Source: an uncultured Bacteroidales bacterium | GTDB taxonomy: Bacteria > Bacteroidota > Bacteroidia > Bacteroidales > Muribaculaceae | Direction: 5' to 3' | DNA: 64,000 nucleotides | Assembly (NCBI GenBank): GCA_958418815.1 | Contig: CATZGB010000013.1 | Location: 1-64,000 of the forward strand | In this document: piece after piece, positions 1 to 9,900 of the stretch | Numbering within the stretch: position 1 is the stretch's first letter | How the letters are laid out: each line of letters opens with the position of its first letter | Made by a program: the position numbers and the translations under genes | Notes under the pieces: generated by a model | What the model saw: the letters and a program-made list of their open reading frames with translations, nothing else | Told to the model about the DNA's origin: nothing | Databases searched by the model: none

Positions 1-11
1 CCAAAGTTACA

Positions 12-19
12 TATCTTTG
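12..19 (+). promoter_or_regulatory. Isolated promoter -7 box
   Basis: The octamer TATCTTTG matches the Bacteroidota -7 consensus TAnnTTTG and is followed by a short AT-rich stretch. Its -33 partner would lie outside the window. No recognisable gene follows on the plus strand before the remnant transposase, which runs the other way. The promoter may belong to a gene lost when this end was rearranged. It could also be chance. Confidence 0.3.
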
Positions 20-87
20 CGCATATTTTAACAACCGGGTTTTGCAGCTGACCCTTGTATTTTCGATTTGTTCCACAAAGTTAATCA

Positions 88-619
88 TTATATATGAGTT
101 TGCAAAATCTCAAAATCGCCAAAGCGTTTGCCGTCGGCCTCGGCCGGTCTGTCGTGTATGCTTGTGCGGTTTGGTATGTTGGTGGCTTTGGTTGGCTTGC
201 GGCCGCCTTTTGGTCTTCGTCTGAAGTCGGGATGTCTGCGGTGACGACGCAGTTCCCCGCTTTCATCGGCGTTTATGATGTTGTAAATGGTCTGTATGGA
301 TACGGAAACGCCTTCTTTGGCCAACACTCCGCGGATTTGTTCGGGAGACCATTGGTGGTCGACAATCATCTGTTTTATGCGCCACACCAGCACGCTGTCG
401 AGTTTCTTGTTGCTTGTGGTACGCTTTCTGCGTTCAAGGGCTTTGGCATGGGCCTTTTCCCACAGATAGTTGCCTTTGGCTGTGGAGTTGCGCTTCAGCT
501 CGCGGCAAAGCGTTGACTGACTGCACCCTACTATGAGGGCGATTTCTTTTCTCGAAGTTTTTTCTTTGCAGTAAGGCGAAAATTTGCGACCTTTGCTGCG
601 AGGTTAATTGATGATACAT
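88..619 (-). pseudogene. IS30-family transposase remnant, frameshifted and truncated
   Basis: The minus strand encodes the N-terminal half of an IS30-type transposase. It starts with a helix-turn-helix region (MYHQLTSQQR...) and continues into the segment with WSPEQIRGVL and IQTIYNI, typical of IS30 enzymes. Two defects are visible. A run of six A residues (558-563, read as T on plus) puts the first ~20 codons out of frame with the rest; removing one A restores one continuous frame. The protein then ends just as the DDE catalytic core should begin (after GDFEI), so most of the catalytic triad is missing. IS30 transposases are usually about 300-400 residues and only about 177 codons are left here. 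The element cannot transpose by itself. The family call is firm; the order of the mutations is unknown. Confidence 0.8.
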
Positions 620-620
620 A

Positions 621-682
621 GGCAATACAAAATTAGTTAATCTCAAGGAGACTTCGGTCTCCTTTTTTTGTTTTGTATTGCC
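621..682. repeat. 12-bp inverted repeat nesting a terminator, upstream of the IS30 remnant
   Basis: GGCAATACAAAA at 621-632 is the exact reverse complement of TTTTGTATTGCC at 671-682. Between them lies a perfect stem-loop with a T run (645-669). The pair begins two bases from the transposase start codon. Insertion sequences often carry such structures near the transposase start to block incoming transcription. That role is inferred. Confidence 0.55.
645..669 (+). terminator. Rho-independent terminator
   Basis: AAGGAGAC-TTCG-GTCTCCTT is an 8-bp perfect stem with a stable TTCG tetraloop, followed directly by five more T residues. Transcription towards the right would stop here. It lies inside the larger inverted repeat 621-682 and probably insulates the insertion-sequence remnant. 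Confidence 0.7.
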
Positions 683-704
683 AGTTGAAAGTCGCTTCTT
701 GCGC

Positions 705-771
705 GACTTGATGGCGGATTGGGGAGGGGCTGTGGCTTTATGAAGCCCCATCCCCAATCCGCCATTAAGTC
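705..771. repeat. Long near-perfect palindrome
   Basis: Two arms of about 27 bases (GACTTGATGGCGGATTGGGG and its near reverse complement ending at 771) enclose a loop of roughly a dozen bases, with one mismatch and a one-base indel. It sits between the IS30 remnant and the broken kinase gene. It could be part of an element end or a strong hairpin. There is no T run. Confidence 0.55.
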
Positions 772-791
772 TCGAACGTCAAAAATGTGTG

Positions 792-839
792 GGGCTATTC
801 AGAACGAAATTTTGCACTTCATTTTTGAATCTATAGCCC
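792..839. repeat. Short inverted repeat in the 620-891 gap
   Basis: GGGCTAT (792-798) and ATAGCCC (833-839) form a 7-bp inverted repeat around a 34-base loop. The rest of the stretch between the IS remnant and the kinase holds no gene that I can see. Confidence 0.3.
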
Positions 840-891
840 TGATTCAATGGCTTTTAATCAGCGTTTAAACAGTCTTTAAGCGGTCGAAATA

Positions 892-1620
892 TCAAGAGAA
901 AAAAGGAAGCGAAAAAAGAGATGTTTTGCTCGTTTCGTTTTGGAAAGATGCACGTTTCGTTTTCGCGATTATATTAGCAGGAATATTTCTAAGTAGAGAA
1001 TCTTCTTCACTGAGTTCAAGATATTCTCGTGCGGTTCGGGCTACGCCTGTTGCAGAGCAGTAGGTTTCAAGACAACCGGTGCGACCGCAACCACAGAGTC
1101 GTCCATTATTTTTACATATTATTGTATGACCGAGTTCTCCTGCATTGCCGTCCTCACCATATACAAGCTGACCATTGATTACTATCCCACTTCCCACACC
1201 GGTACCGAGGGGAATCATTATGAAGTTATTAAGCCCGCGAGCCGCGCCATAGGTCATTTCACCAAGGGCTGCTGCGTTAGCATCGTTGGTTATAGTTACC
1301 GGTATGCCAAACTTCTCGCTCACCAGTTGTGCCAAAGGTAGCGGTGTTGGCCACGGCAGATTGACATTCGATTCAATCATGCCAGTATAGTAATTGGCAT
1401 TGGGTGCTCCGATGCCGATTCCCAATATCTTATCTTCGGCATCATTGTCAGCAAGCATACGGGTTACTTCACTGTGAAGATCGTTGAGATAGTCATTGAA
1501 ATCAGAGTGTTTCTTCGTCTTGATTGATGAGCTCGCAAGAACTTCGCCTCGTGCATCTACCATTCCGAACACTGTGTTGGTACCACCAATGTCGATACCT
1601 ATTACGTAGGGCTTACACAT
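892..1620 (-). pseudogene. ROK-family glucokinase, C-terminally truncated
   Basis: This is an ROK sugar kinase, which phosphorylates a hexose (probably glucose) with ATP in the cytoplasm. Visible motifs are the phosphate-binding DIGGT (residues 10-14), the NDAN segment with the catalytic Asp at about 113, GELGH (161-165), and the CxCGxxGC zinc signature (C176, C178, C183) followed by LET. Full-length relatives have about 310-325 residues; this frame stops at 242. Homology appears to end near residue 216, and the last ~26 residues look like read-through into unrelated DNA with a tandem repeat. The C-terminal helix and part of the nucleotide pocket are therefore missing. It lies 90 bases downstream of the GH3 gene, behind a terminator, and would phosphorylate the glucose released by the PUL. 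It is probably inactive. Confidence 0.75.
920..963 (+). repeat. Two tandem direct repeats at the kinase break
   Basis: GATGTTTTGCTCGTTTCGTT (from 920) and GATGCACGTTTCGTTTT (947-963) share GATG...GC-CGTTTCGTTTT. They lie exactly where homology to ROK kinases ends. Tandem repeats at an end are typical of IS21-family elements, so this may be a scar from such an insertion. The assignment is weak. Confidence 0.4.
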
Positions 1621-1646
1621 GATATTTTGGTATTTATAATTGGCAT

Positions 1647-1684
1647 TAAAAAATATAGGCCTGCCATCACTGCAAGCCTATATC
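1647..1684 (-). terminator. Terminator after the PUL operon
   Basis: Read leftward, ATATAGGCTTGC and GCAGGCCTATAT pair over 12 bases (one G-T pair) and are followed by TTTTTT. It stands between the GH3 stop codon and the kinase start, so the PUL mRNA should mostly end before the kinase. Confidence 0.75.
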
Positions 1685-1710
1685 AAATCTGTTTTACCTT
1701 ATGAATTATT

Positions 1711-4032
1711 TTACTTGTTGGGGGTTGACCATTTGTATGTGTCGTTGCAATCAATATCCATCACACTGCTGCCGACTTGCATACGGAACTGTCCTTTTTC
1801 AAGTACCCACTTGCCGTCGTAGTCCACGAAGGCGAGGTCGCTGGCCTTGATTGGCAAGGTTACGGTTTTGGTCTCACCGGGCTTAAGCTCAACTTTTTCA
1901 AACGCGCGTAGTCGGCGATTGTCAGGAGTCAGAGACGCTACCATATCACGGCTGAAAAGCATCACAACCTCTTTGCCTGAGCAATTACCTGTATTGGTAA
2001 CGTCGATTGTGAACACGAGGTCATCGTTGACATCGAATTCAGATTTCGAGCAGCGGAGATTGTCATATTTGAATGTCGTGTAACTGAGTCCATAGCCGAA
2101 AGGCCACTGCACAGACACAACGGCATCGTAGTCGTAAGCACCTTCCATTTTATCCATTTCTTCGCTCACACGATAATCGTAGGTGGTGAGTTCTGCCTGA
2201 TGGCGTGGATAAGTGTAGGGCATTTTACCGCTCGGATTGGTGTCGCCGGCAAGAATGTTGGCAAGTGCGTCACCACCGAAGTTACCGGGAAGCAGAATGT
2301 TGACTATCGCATCTGCCAATGGCTCAATATCACTGATGATACGCGGGCGACCGCCGTTGAGGATCAATATAACTGGTTTTCCTGTCGCAGCAAGAGCCTT
2401 CACAAGATTGCGCTGGTTCTCAGAAACAGCTAGGTCTGACAGATTGCCCGGAGTCTCGCAGTAGGAGTTTTCACCGATACAGGCGACAATGACATCTACA
2501 CCTGATGCCGCTGCCACAGCTTTTTCAATCTCCGGCTCATTTTCCTCGTGATAGGCTCCTTCGGCAGGATAAGTGACACCTTGTTCAAGAATGATATTCT
2601 TTTTACCAAACTTATTGACCAATGCCTTGTAGATGGTGTTATATTTTGAGGCGAAACGGTCAGTGAGATGTCCCTGCCATGAATAGCTCCAACCGCCGTT
2701 AAGACAACGCATCGAATTGGCGTTAGGACCAGTAAGCAGAATCTTTGTGCCTTTCTTCAATGGAAGGATGCCACCATTGTTTTTGAGCAGTATCTCCGAT
2801 TCCTCAGCTGTCTGAAGAGCGACTTGCTCGTGACGGTCGCAGGCGAAGTCAGCATAGTCTTTGGGATATGTATTGGGAGTGTCAAACAGCCCGAGACGAT
2901 ATTTGAGGCGCAGGACACGACGTGCTGCATCGTCAATACGCTCCTGAGATACGCGACCTTCATTTACGAGTTCTTTAAGCAGAGTACAGAAATTCAGGTC
3001 GTATGGCTCCATTGACATATCGATTCCGGCATTGATAGCCATTTCGATAGCCTCTTTTTTGTCGTGGGCCACATATTCGCGGGTATAGAGGTTGTTGATG
3101 TCTGCCCAGTCAGTCACAATCATTCCGTCCCAGTTAAGGTCCTCCTTGAGCCACTTTGTGAGCAGCTCGTTATTGGCGTGAACAGGGCGACCGTTGATTG
3201 AGCCGCTATTGACCATTACAGTCAATGCCCCCGCCTCGATACAGGCCCGGTAAGGCTCAAAAAACTTCTCACGGAGATCAGACGGCGAAATATATGCCGG
3301 AGTGCGGTCTTTGCCGGTGCGCGGAGCGCCGTAGCCGAGATAATGCTTCACAGAGGTAGCAATATTATGTCTGCCTACCTTATTCGGGTTATCACCCTGA
3401 AAGCCTTTGACCTGCTGAGCACCCATGATGGCATTGACCAGAGGGTCTTCTCCGTAGTTTTCCCATACACGGCTCCAACGCGGGTCGCGGGTAAGGTCAA
3501 CGGTAGGAGAATATGTCCACGGGCAGTTGGCGGCGCGAGTCTCGTATGCCGTTATTTCAGCAGCTCTGCGAGCCAACGTCGGGTTAAACGACGCACCTAC
3601 ATTGATATTTTGAGGGAACAGCACTCCACCCAGAGTGTAGGTTGTACCGTGAGTTTGGTCAAGACCATATATACAAGGGATACCGATTTCTTTCATTGAC
3701 ACCTCCTGTATCTGACCTATCAGCTTTTCCCATTTAGCTGGAGTCTGTGCTGTCGGTCCACCGGGAGCATTCAACACAGAGCCTACCTTATACACGGCGA
3801 TAGCCTCATGAAGCTTCTGAGGGTCGAGAAAGAACTCACCGTCTTTCCAATCGCCAAGCACATCAATCGAAAGCTCGGTCATCTGACCGATTTTCTCTTC
3901 AAGGCTCATTTTTGACAATGTGCGTTCTACAGCCGCCTCAATATCCGGGTCGGAGGGAATCGCCGCTCCGGCAGCCTGTAAAGAACAGGCTGCTGAAGTA
4001 ACGGTTAAAAATGTCATTATGCGTTTCAACAT
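1711..4032 (-). CDS. Glycoside hydrolase family 3 beta-glucosidase (BglX type)
   Basis: A periplasmic exo-acting beta-glucosidase that would release glucose from imported beta-gluco-oligosaccharides. The 773-residue protein starts with a cleavable signal peptide (about residues 1-23, ending in AAGAA). A GH3 TIM barrel follows with GLDQTHG, the KHY motif at 229-231 and the TDW segment whose Asp308 is the predicted nucleophile. The alpha/beta sandwich domain comes next and then a fibronectin-III-like domain near the C-terminus. Length and order match BglX-type enzymes. It starts one base after the stop of the glycan-binding protein gene, as the last gene of the PUL operon. Exact linkage specificity cannot be read from sequence; beta-1,3 is inferred from the GH16 partner. 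Confidence 0.92.
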   Translation of the reverse strand: MLKRIMTFLTVTSAACSLQAAGAAIPSDPDIEAAVERTLSKMSLEEKIGQMTELSIDVLGDWKDGEFFLDPQKLHEAIAVYKVGSVLNAPGGPTAQTPAKWEKLIGQIQEVSMKEIGIPCIYGLDQTHGTTYTLGGVLFPQNINVGASFNPTLARRAAEITAYETRAANCPWTYSPTVDLTRDPRWSRVWENYGEDPLVNAIMGAQQVKGFQGDNPNKVGRHNIATSVKHYLGYGAPRTGKDRTPAYISPSDLREKFFEPYRACIEAGALTVMVNSGSINGRPVHANNELLTKWLKEDLNWDGMIVTDWADINNLYTREYVAHDKKEAIEMAINAGIDMSMEPYDLNFCTLLKELVNEGRVSQERIDDAARRVLRLKYRLGLFDTPNTYPKDYADFACDRHEQVALQTAEESEILLKNNGGILPLKKGTKILLTGPNANSMRCLNGGWSYSWQGHLTDRFASKYNTIYKALVNKFGKKNIILEQGVTYPAEGAYHEENEPEIEKAVAAASGVDVIVACIGENSYCETPGNLSDLAVSENQRNLVKALAATGKPVILILNGGRPRIISDIEPLADAIVNILLPGNFGGDALANILAGDTNPSGKMPYTYPRHQAELTTYDYRVSEEMDKMEGAYDYDAVVSVQWPFGYGLSYTTFKYDNLRCSKSEFDVNDDLVFTIDVTNTGNCSGKEVVMLFSRDMVASLTPDNRRLRAFEKVELKPGETKTVTLPIKASDLAFVDYDGKWVLEKGQFRMQVGSSVMDIDCNDTYKWSTPNK

Positions 4033-4033
4033 A

Positions 4034-5290
4034 TTAGCGAAGAGTTACGAGATCTACATAGTAACCATGACCGACGCAAATAAATCCTGCCTGCTCCTGA
4101 ATCATGTCAAGTGCCTCTTTAGTCAGCGTGATTTCTGCGACGCCGTCGGTTGAGAATTCAATCGTTCCTGTACCGGGAAGGTCGTTCCACCATACGGTAG
4201 TGGTGCGAAGCTGATGATATTCTGCGCTGGGTTCTACCGAATAGTGAATTGACATCACAGCACCCGGTTTAATGCCGGCAAACACATCCATACCGATAAG
4301 GTTGAAAGTCTTATTGGGGCTTTCATCGGGAAGATCCCACGAAACATAGTGGTGTCCCGACCACAAGGTCTGCTGAGAGGACATCACTACTGTCACAGAG
4401 GTCTCAACCTGACCGTTCTTGTAGAACTGAACTTCAGTACCATCATTCATAACTCCCGACATAGGATACTCTCCATCTTCGAGTGCCGGAGCAGAGAAGC
4501 TGATTGCAGTTGAAGTCTTTTCGGTGAATTCAGAAATCTTTGTTCCTCCGATTTCGAGAGAAGCTACTCTATCGAGGTTGATACCTGTAAGCGTTGTTGT
4601 AGCGCCCGAAGTAATACGGTCGGCACCTGAAGTAATGAGAGCTGAAGAGCTAACAGTCACTTTATTTGCACCGTAGTTCATACCATCGGCATCAATGAGT
4701 TCCAGTCTGCAAGTACCATTGACGGCATTTGCTGGAACGGTATAGGTGAGAACATCATTGCCGTCTTCGGTAGAATAGACAACAGGAATCGGTTCAGAAT
4801 CACCGAGAGTGATTGATTTCACCGAGCTGAGATTGCGACCATAAAGTACCGCGTTCTGTCCGGGAGCGACAATGCGTTCAAATGAGACTTCCGAAGCCCA
4901 GGGATCACTATCCAGCGGATTAACATTGATGATGCCTTCGCGTGAAGTTGATTTACCCTGAGTTGTTGTGACAACAACCTTCATCTCGTATGTACCTGCG
5001 GGGAGAGGCATATCAATAGCCTTTCCGGTTGCAGTCTGCTCTCCATCGATATACCATGCCACATCAACATAGTCGGCCGGGGTCACAGTAAGTTCCATTG
5101 CGAAATTCGCATCGCGGCTAATGTTGGCTACTACTGGCAACTGACCATTATTGCGGTCAGGGAAAGTCGGTGCGAGAATATGAGGCTCGTCATCCGGACC
5201 TGCCACAGAGAACGGCTCGTCGCTGCTGCATGATGCAAGCATGACGCTTACCGGCAGCAAAGTCAAAATTGTCTTATATATGAAATTCAT
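4034..5290 (-). CDS. Surface glycan-binding lipoprotein (SGBP-B) with IPT/TIG domains
   Basis: A 418-residue lipoprotein (lipobox MLAS-C at about residue 20) predicted to sit on the cell surface and capture polysaccharide for the SusCD transporter. After a Ser/Asp-rich stretch come beta-sandwich domains: an Ig-like module (about 40-125), two IPT/TIG-like repeats (about 130-300), and a C-terminal domain rich in Trp/His (SGHHYVSWDLP, TTTVWWNDLPG) that should form the carbohydrate site. No catalytic motif is visible. It lies between susD and GH3, the normal place for the second glycan-binding protein in beta-glucan loci. Binding specificity is inferred from context. Confidence 0.8.
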   Translation of the reverse strand: MNFIYKTILTLLPVSVMLASCSSDEPFSVAGPDDEPHILAPTFPDRNNGQLPVVANISRDANFAMELTVTPADYVDVAWYIDGEQTATGKAIDMPLPAGTYEMKVVVTTTQGKSTSREGIINVNPLDSDPWASEVSFERIVAPGQNAVLYGRNLSSVKSITLGDSEPIPVVYSTEDGNDVLTYTVPANAVNGTCRLELIDADGMNYGANKVTVSSSALITSGADRITSGATTTLTGINLDRVASLEIGGTKISEFTEKTSTAISFSAPALEDGEYPMSGVMNDGTEVQFYKNGQVETSVTVVMSSQQTLWSGHHYVSWDLPDESPNKTFNLIGMDVFAGIKPGAVMSIHYSVEPSAEYHQLRTTTVWWNDLPGTGTIEFSTDGVAEITLTKEALDMIQEQAGFICVGHGYYVDLVTLR

Positions 5291-5310
5291 TGTAGTTTTT
5301 TTTTATGTTA

Positions 5311-6975
5311 TTAGTCAACGTCCCACCACATGGGGATGTACCAGCTGTTGCTTCCGCCCATACGGTCCAAAGCCTCATCATAGCCGGTCTTATTATACGA
5401 TGATTCAAGAACCGGATAGCAAAGGCGAACGGGGATTTCCTGTCCTCCGGTGAGGAACTGGCCGAAACCGTATTCAGCCGGAGATTTAAGTCGGGGATAA
5501 CCTGAACGGCGCACGTTTGCCCATTCCTCGGAGGGATTGGTGAAGTGCAGAATCCATGCCTGAGTATTGATTGCTGCCTTACGCTGCTCGTTGGTGTAAC
5601 CGATGCCGTTGTTGGCAATGAAAGTAGAGAATTCCTCATCAGTAATCTTACGGCAGCCGTAGTTGTCAGTAAGGAAGTCCATTGACGCACGTACACCAGT
5701 TTTGTAGTAGCTGTCGGCACTGCCGGCGACTGCCCAGCCTTTAAGGGCGGCCTCAGCCATAAGGAAGTTTACCTCTGCGTATGTCATTACCACACCGGGG
5801 TTGTCACTCTTAAGGAAGTTGTTGGCAAGTTTGGGTTCGGTTTCGCGCGTCATGCTTACTTCGACCGAAGGATTGTTCTCGGCAATCTCTTTCATAATGT
5901 CGCTGTCATAGCCTGCCGGCCACGGTTCCCATGAGTAAGCACCCGGATCTCTCGGATTCATCGGAATACCTTTTGAAAGAATTTCCTCAGTAAGGTCAAT
6001 GCGGTTATCGGGGCTTGTAAGGCTCATCAGACCGTCATAGTAGAATCGGGCAAAGATAAATGTGCGAGGGTCGCCGCTGTTATACATCTGGTTAAAGAAT
6101 GTAGAACAGAGGTAGCTCGGGTTGTTGGCCGGGTCATTACCGAACAGCAGTTTGGAAAGGGCATTGCCACGATAGTCGGAATATGTGTCCTGACCAAAGC
6201 TGAACGATACTTCCATATATTTTATGAGAGCGTCATCAGTTGCGCTTGTAAACACGCCTCCATCAGCCATCAGAGCCTCTTCAAATTCCTGCTTAGCCTT
6301 GTCGGGGTCTACGTCGGATATACGCATGGCAAATCGGAGGCGGAGACTGTTGGCAAGTTTTTTCCACTTGTTGACATCTCCGTTGTAGATTACATCGCCT
6401 GTAATCTTATCGCCTGACAATGACAGAGCGCCGCAGGCATCGGTGAGTTCATTGAAGAAAGCTGCGTAGATTTCTTCCTGAGTGTCGTATCGAGGGTTGA
6501 ATTTCTCAGCAATATACCCAAGACCTGCTTCGCTGAAAGGCGCATCGCCGTACACATCGGTAATAAGGGACATCATATAGACGCGATAGATGCGCAGAGC
6601 GGCATTTACGTTTGTCAGACCTTCTTCCTCACTGTTATGAATGCCATCAGTAAGATTTTTTATAGCGTTGGGATATAGCGAAGTCCAGATGCGACACATT
6701 TCGTTATTGTCGATTGTGTGGCGGCCTCCATAGTTGGTTGTATTCCAGCAACCCATCAGCATCTGAGAGAAAGCATAATGGTAGTTGCGGTAGATTTCCA
6801 CCATACCCAGATCGCCGTAGGTCTGGAGCTGGGCTGTGGTCAGCTGGGCATTGGGGTCAATGCCGTTGGCTTTTGAAGGGTCTGTGTTCAGATCCTCCAT
6901 GTAGCTGTCGCTACATGAACCTGCAATGAGCGCAAGAGCCGCCAAAACAGGAGTGAATATCTTATGTAGTTTCAT
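5311..6975 (-). CDS. SusD/RagB-family nutrient-binding outer membrane lipoprotein
   Basis: The 554-residue partner of the SusC channel: it forms a lid that delivers oligosaccharides to the transporter. It has a lipoprotein signal (AGS-C at about residue 21), the N-terminal DLNTDP segment common in SusD proteins, helical TPR-like regions and the C-terminal domain ending in SWYIPMWWD. Its stop is 20 bases before the next gene start. Several aromatic residues occur in the predicted binding face, but which contact sugar cannot be seen here. Confidence 0.93.
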   Translation of the reverse strand: MKLHKIFTPVLAALALIAGSCSDSYMEDLNTDPSKANGIDPNAQLTTAQLQTYGDLGMVEIYRNYHYAFSQMLMGCWNTTNYGGRHTIDNNEMCRIWTSLYPNAIKNLTDGIHNSEEEGLTNVNAALRIYRVYMMSLITDVYGDAPFSEAGLGYIAEKFNPRYDTQEEIYAAFFNELTDACGALSLSGDKITGDVIYNGDVNKWKKLANSLRLRFAMRISDVDPDKAKQEFEEALMADGGVFTSATDDALIKYMEVSFSFGQDTYSDYRGNALSKLLFGNDPANNPSYLCSTFFNQMYNSGDPRTFIFARFYYDGLMSLTSPDNRIDLTEEILSKGIPMNPRDPGAYSWEPWPAGYDSDIMKEIAENNPSVEVSMTRETEPKLANNFLKSDNPGVVMTYAEVNFLMAEAALKGWAVAGSADSYYKTGVRASMDFLTDNYGCRKITDEEFSTFIANNGIGYTNEQRKAAINTQAWILHFTNPSEEWANVRRSGYPRLKSPAEYGFGQFLTGGQEIPVRLCYPVLESSYNKTGYDEALDRMGGSNSWYIPMWWDVD

Positions 6976-6989
6976 TGGTAATCTTACGT

Positions 6990-9900
6990 TTAGAATTTAA
7001 CATACAGGTTGAAACCATAGCTCTTGCGTGAAGGCAGCGAACCATATTCAAGTCCCATACCGGTTGTATTGTTGTAGTTAGAATCAGGATCGATGTCGGG
7101 AATGTTCTTCCATACGATGAACGGGTTGCGAGTCACAAATGAAATAGACATATCCTGCACTACCTTACCAAGCCATTTCTTCGGGAACTGGTAGGTAAGT
7201 GTGATTTCACGACACTTAATGTAAGAGTTGTCATAGATGAACATTGAGGGCGCATTGCGGCAGACGCTCATCCAATAGTCTTCGGGGTTGACCTTGATGT
7301 CATTGGGGCGATATGTGCCGTCGCCGTTGTCAATCACACCGGGTGCTACAAAACCACCGGTAGGAGTCCATGTCGAGGCACCTTTCGCAATACCTGCGGC
7401 CTGTCGTTCTTCTTCCGACTTATACCATTCTTCTCGTCCAACCAGTGTGGCAAGGCTCTTGCCTGATTCGTGAGCGGCACGTGCCGACATCGAATACAAA
7501 TCGGCTCCAACCTTTACGTCAAACAGTGCGGTAAGCCCGAAGTTCTTGTAATGGAATGTCGTACTAAAGCCACCGGTCCAGTCCCAAGAGGCATTTCCGA
7601 GTACATGATTGCTCTTGTCGTACATCGGCAAACCGGTTGCTGGGTCAATAAGAATATCTCCGTTTTCGTTTCTCTGGAAATCGGGACCCACGATAGAACC
7701 GAAGTTCTCACCAACCTTTGCAGCGACCTGGACATCAAGCCATGAAGCCCTTTCAAGTTCAAACATATCCATGCCGTCCACAAGCTTACGCACTTTATTG
7801 TTGTTCTTAGAGAAGTTGATACCCAAATCCCAAGAGAAATCGCCTATGATAATGGGACGTGTGTTAAGTGCGATTTCGATACCTTGGTTCTGGATTTCAC
7901 CGGCATTGATAAGACGATAGGGGTATCCTGTGGCCCAGCTACTTGCTATGCCCATAATCTGGTCTTTACTTATCTGATTGTAGTATGTGAAGTCAAGACC
8001 GATACGGTTGTTGAGGAACTTTGTTTCAAAACCCACTTCAAATGAGTTGGTACGGGTCGGTTTAAGGTTCTTGTTAGGGATTGTGGTATTGTCAATGAAT
8101 CCGATAGTATAACCGGGATATGTGAACTTGGATTTTGTATATACCAGTCCTAACTGATAGGGGTCGGTGTCACTACCTACCTGTGCGAATGACAAGCGAA
8201 CTTTACCATAAGGTAAAATGTCACCACGTTTGATCAGTTCAGAGAACACAAAGCTACCCGACACCGAGGGATAAATATAGGTGTTATTTCCAGTAGGAAG
8301 TGTCGAAGATTTATCACCACGGATAGTTGCGTCAAGGTATAACAGGTTTTTCCATCCGAGATTGACGGCAGCGAATAGCGAGTTAATCTGCTTGCGATAG
8401 CTATTTTCCTGAAGGCTTGTTTCGTTGAAGCTCATAAGGGCAACCACATCACGAATCTGCATCTCCTGAGCAGTTGTGATGTTTGTGCGGTTATCGACCT
8501 TATAGATATTTCCACCGGCAGTTCCAGTGAAGTCAAAGTCACACCAGCGGTTGTTATAGGTTGCTATGAGTTCAAAGTTATACATCTGGTTTTTGAACTG
8601 GCTCTGCTGGAGGTAGCCTGACTCATAACCGGGAGTTGTGGGTGCTTTGAAATCATTAAAGTTAAACCAGTTGAGTTCAGCTCCCGCTGTTCCTTTGATT
8701 TTGAGGTGTGATGTTACATTATAAATAGCAGATGCGTGTAAACGAAACAGGTCCTTCTTTGAATCATTGGAATTCTTGTAGACGTCCCAATAGGGGTTTA
8801 CATTATAGGGGTCCATACCGTTCCAGTTGGAATACTCTCCGTTAGCATCCTGATATGTGCGCAACCAACGCTGGTCGTAGGTGGTTGCAAGGGTCATCAG
8901 GTTCTTGCCGACGTTAGACTTACTGTCGCCAAGAGCAGGACGATTCTTTACATTTTCGTGGGTATAGTTTACGGTAAAGTCGAGGTCAACCTTCCCCATA
9001 GATGTATTGGCACGCAGATTGAAAATGTCACGGCTCATGTGAGTCTTGGGGACAATATCCTTGTTGCGCATATCGGTCAGTGTGAAGCGAATGCCTGTAT
9101 TACCTGAATTGGATGAGACTGTAACCGTGTTGTTTGCGGTAAGGCCGGTTCTGAAGAATCCAGAGGTATTGTCAGGTATTATAAGATATGGACGCTCCAC
9201 GCCGTCAAAGTAGCGAAGGACGTTGCTTCCGTCTGCTTTCGGTCCCCAGCTCTTATTGGTATTTGAAACTGCGTCGATACTGTATGTGCCGTTGCTGCCC
9301 ATACCGTAGATCTGCTGTACGTTATCCCATTTAGAGAGCTGTTTGTCAAATGTCAGTGTTCCATTATACTCTACCGAATATTTTTCTTTACCGGCTTTCT
9401 TAGTTGTGATGAGAATCACACCGTGGCTGGCACGGCTACCATATAGAGCGGAAGCGGCCGGACCTTTAAGTACCGACATGCTTTCTATATCATCCGGATT
9501 GATGCTTGAGATACCGTCACCAAGGTCGTATCCGCCTGATGTTCCTGCGCTGCCGAAGTTTGTATTGTCAAGAGGCACACCATCGACAACATATAATGGC
9601 TGGTTATTACCGGTCATTTCAGTACTACCACGCAGAATTACGCGGGTTGATCCGGAAGGACCACCTGCGGTCTGGCTTACAACGAGACCGGCCACACGAC
9701 CTGCCATAGAGTTGATGACGTTAGTTTCTTTGGCTTTTTCAAAGGCATCTCCTTTTACTTCGTCAAGACCGTAACCGAGTGCCTTTCGGTCGCGCTTGAT
9801 TCCAAGAGCAGTGACTACCACTTCGTTGAGCATCTGCGTACTCTGCTCCAAGGTAATCGTCATTGGCGTTTCTGTAGCCTTGACCTCCACAGGATCACTG

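Noticed and set aside
94..516. Plus-strand 140-codon open frame
   Set aside because: It is antisense to the IS30 transposase, which has clear family motifs in its own frames.
555..566. A-AAA-AAC run in the IS30 remnant as a programmed -1 frameshift site
   Set aside because: The heptamer is in the correct phase, but the frame needed to continue the transposase is +1 (one A too many), not -1. A simple homopolymer insertion explains it.
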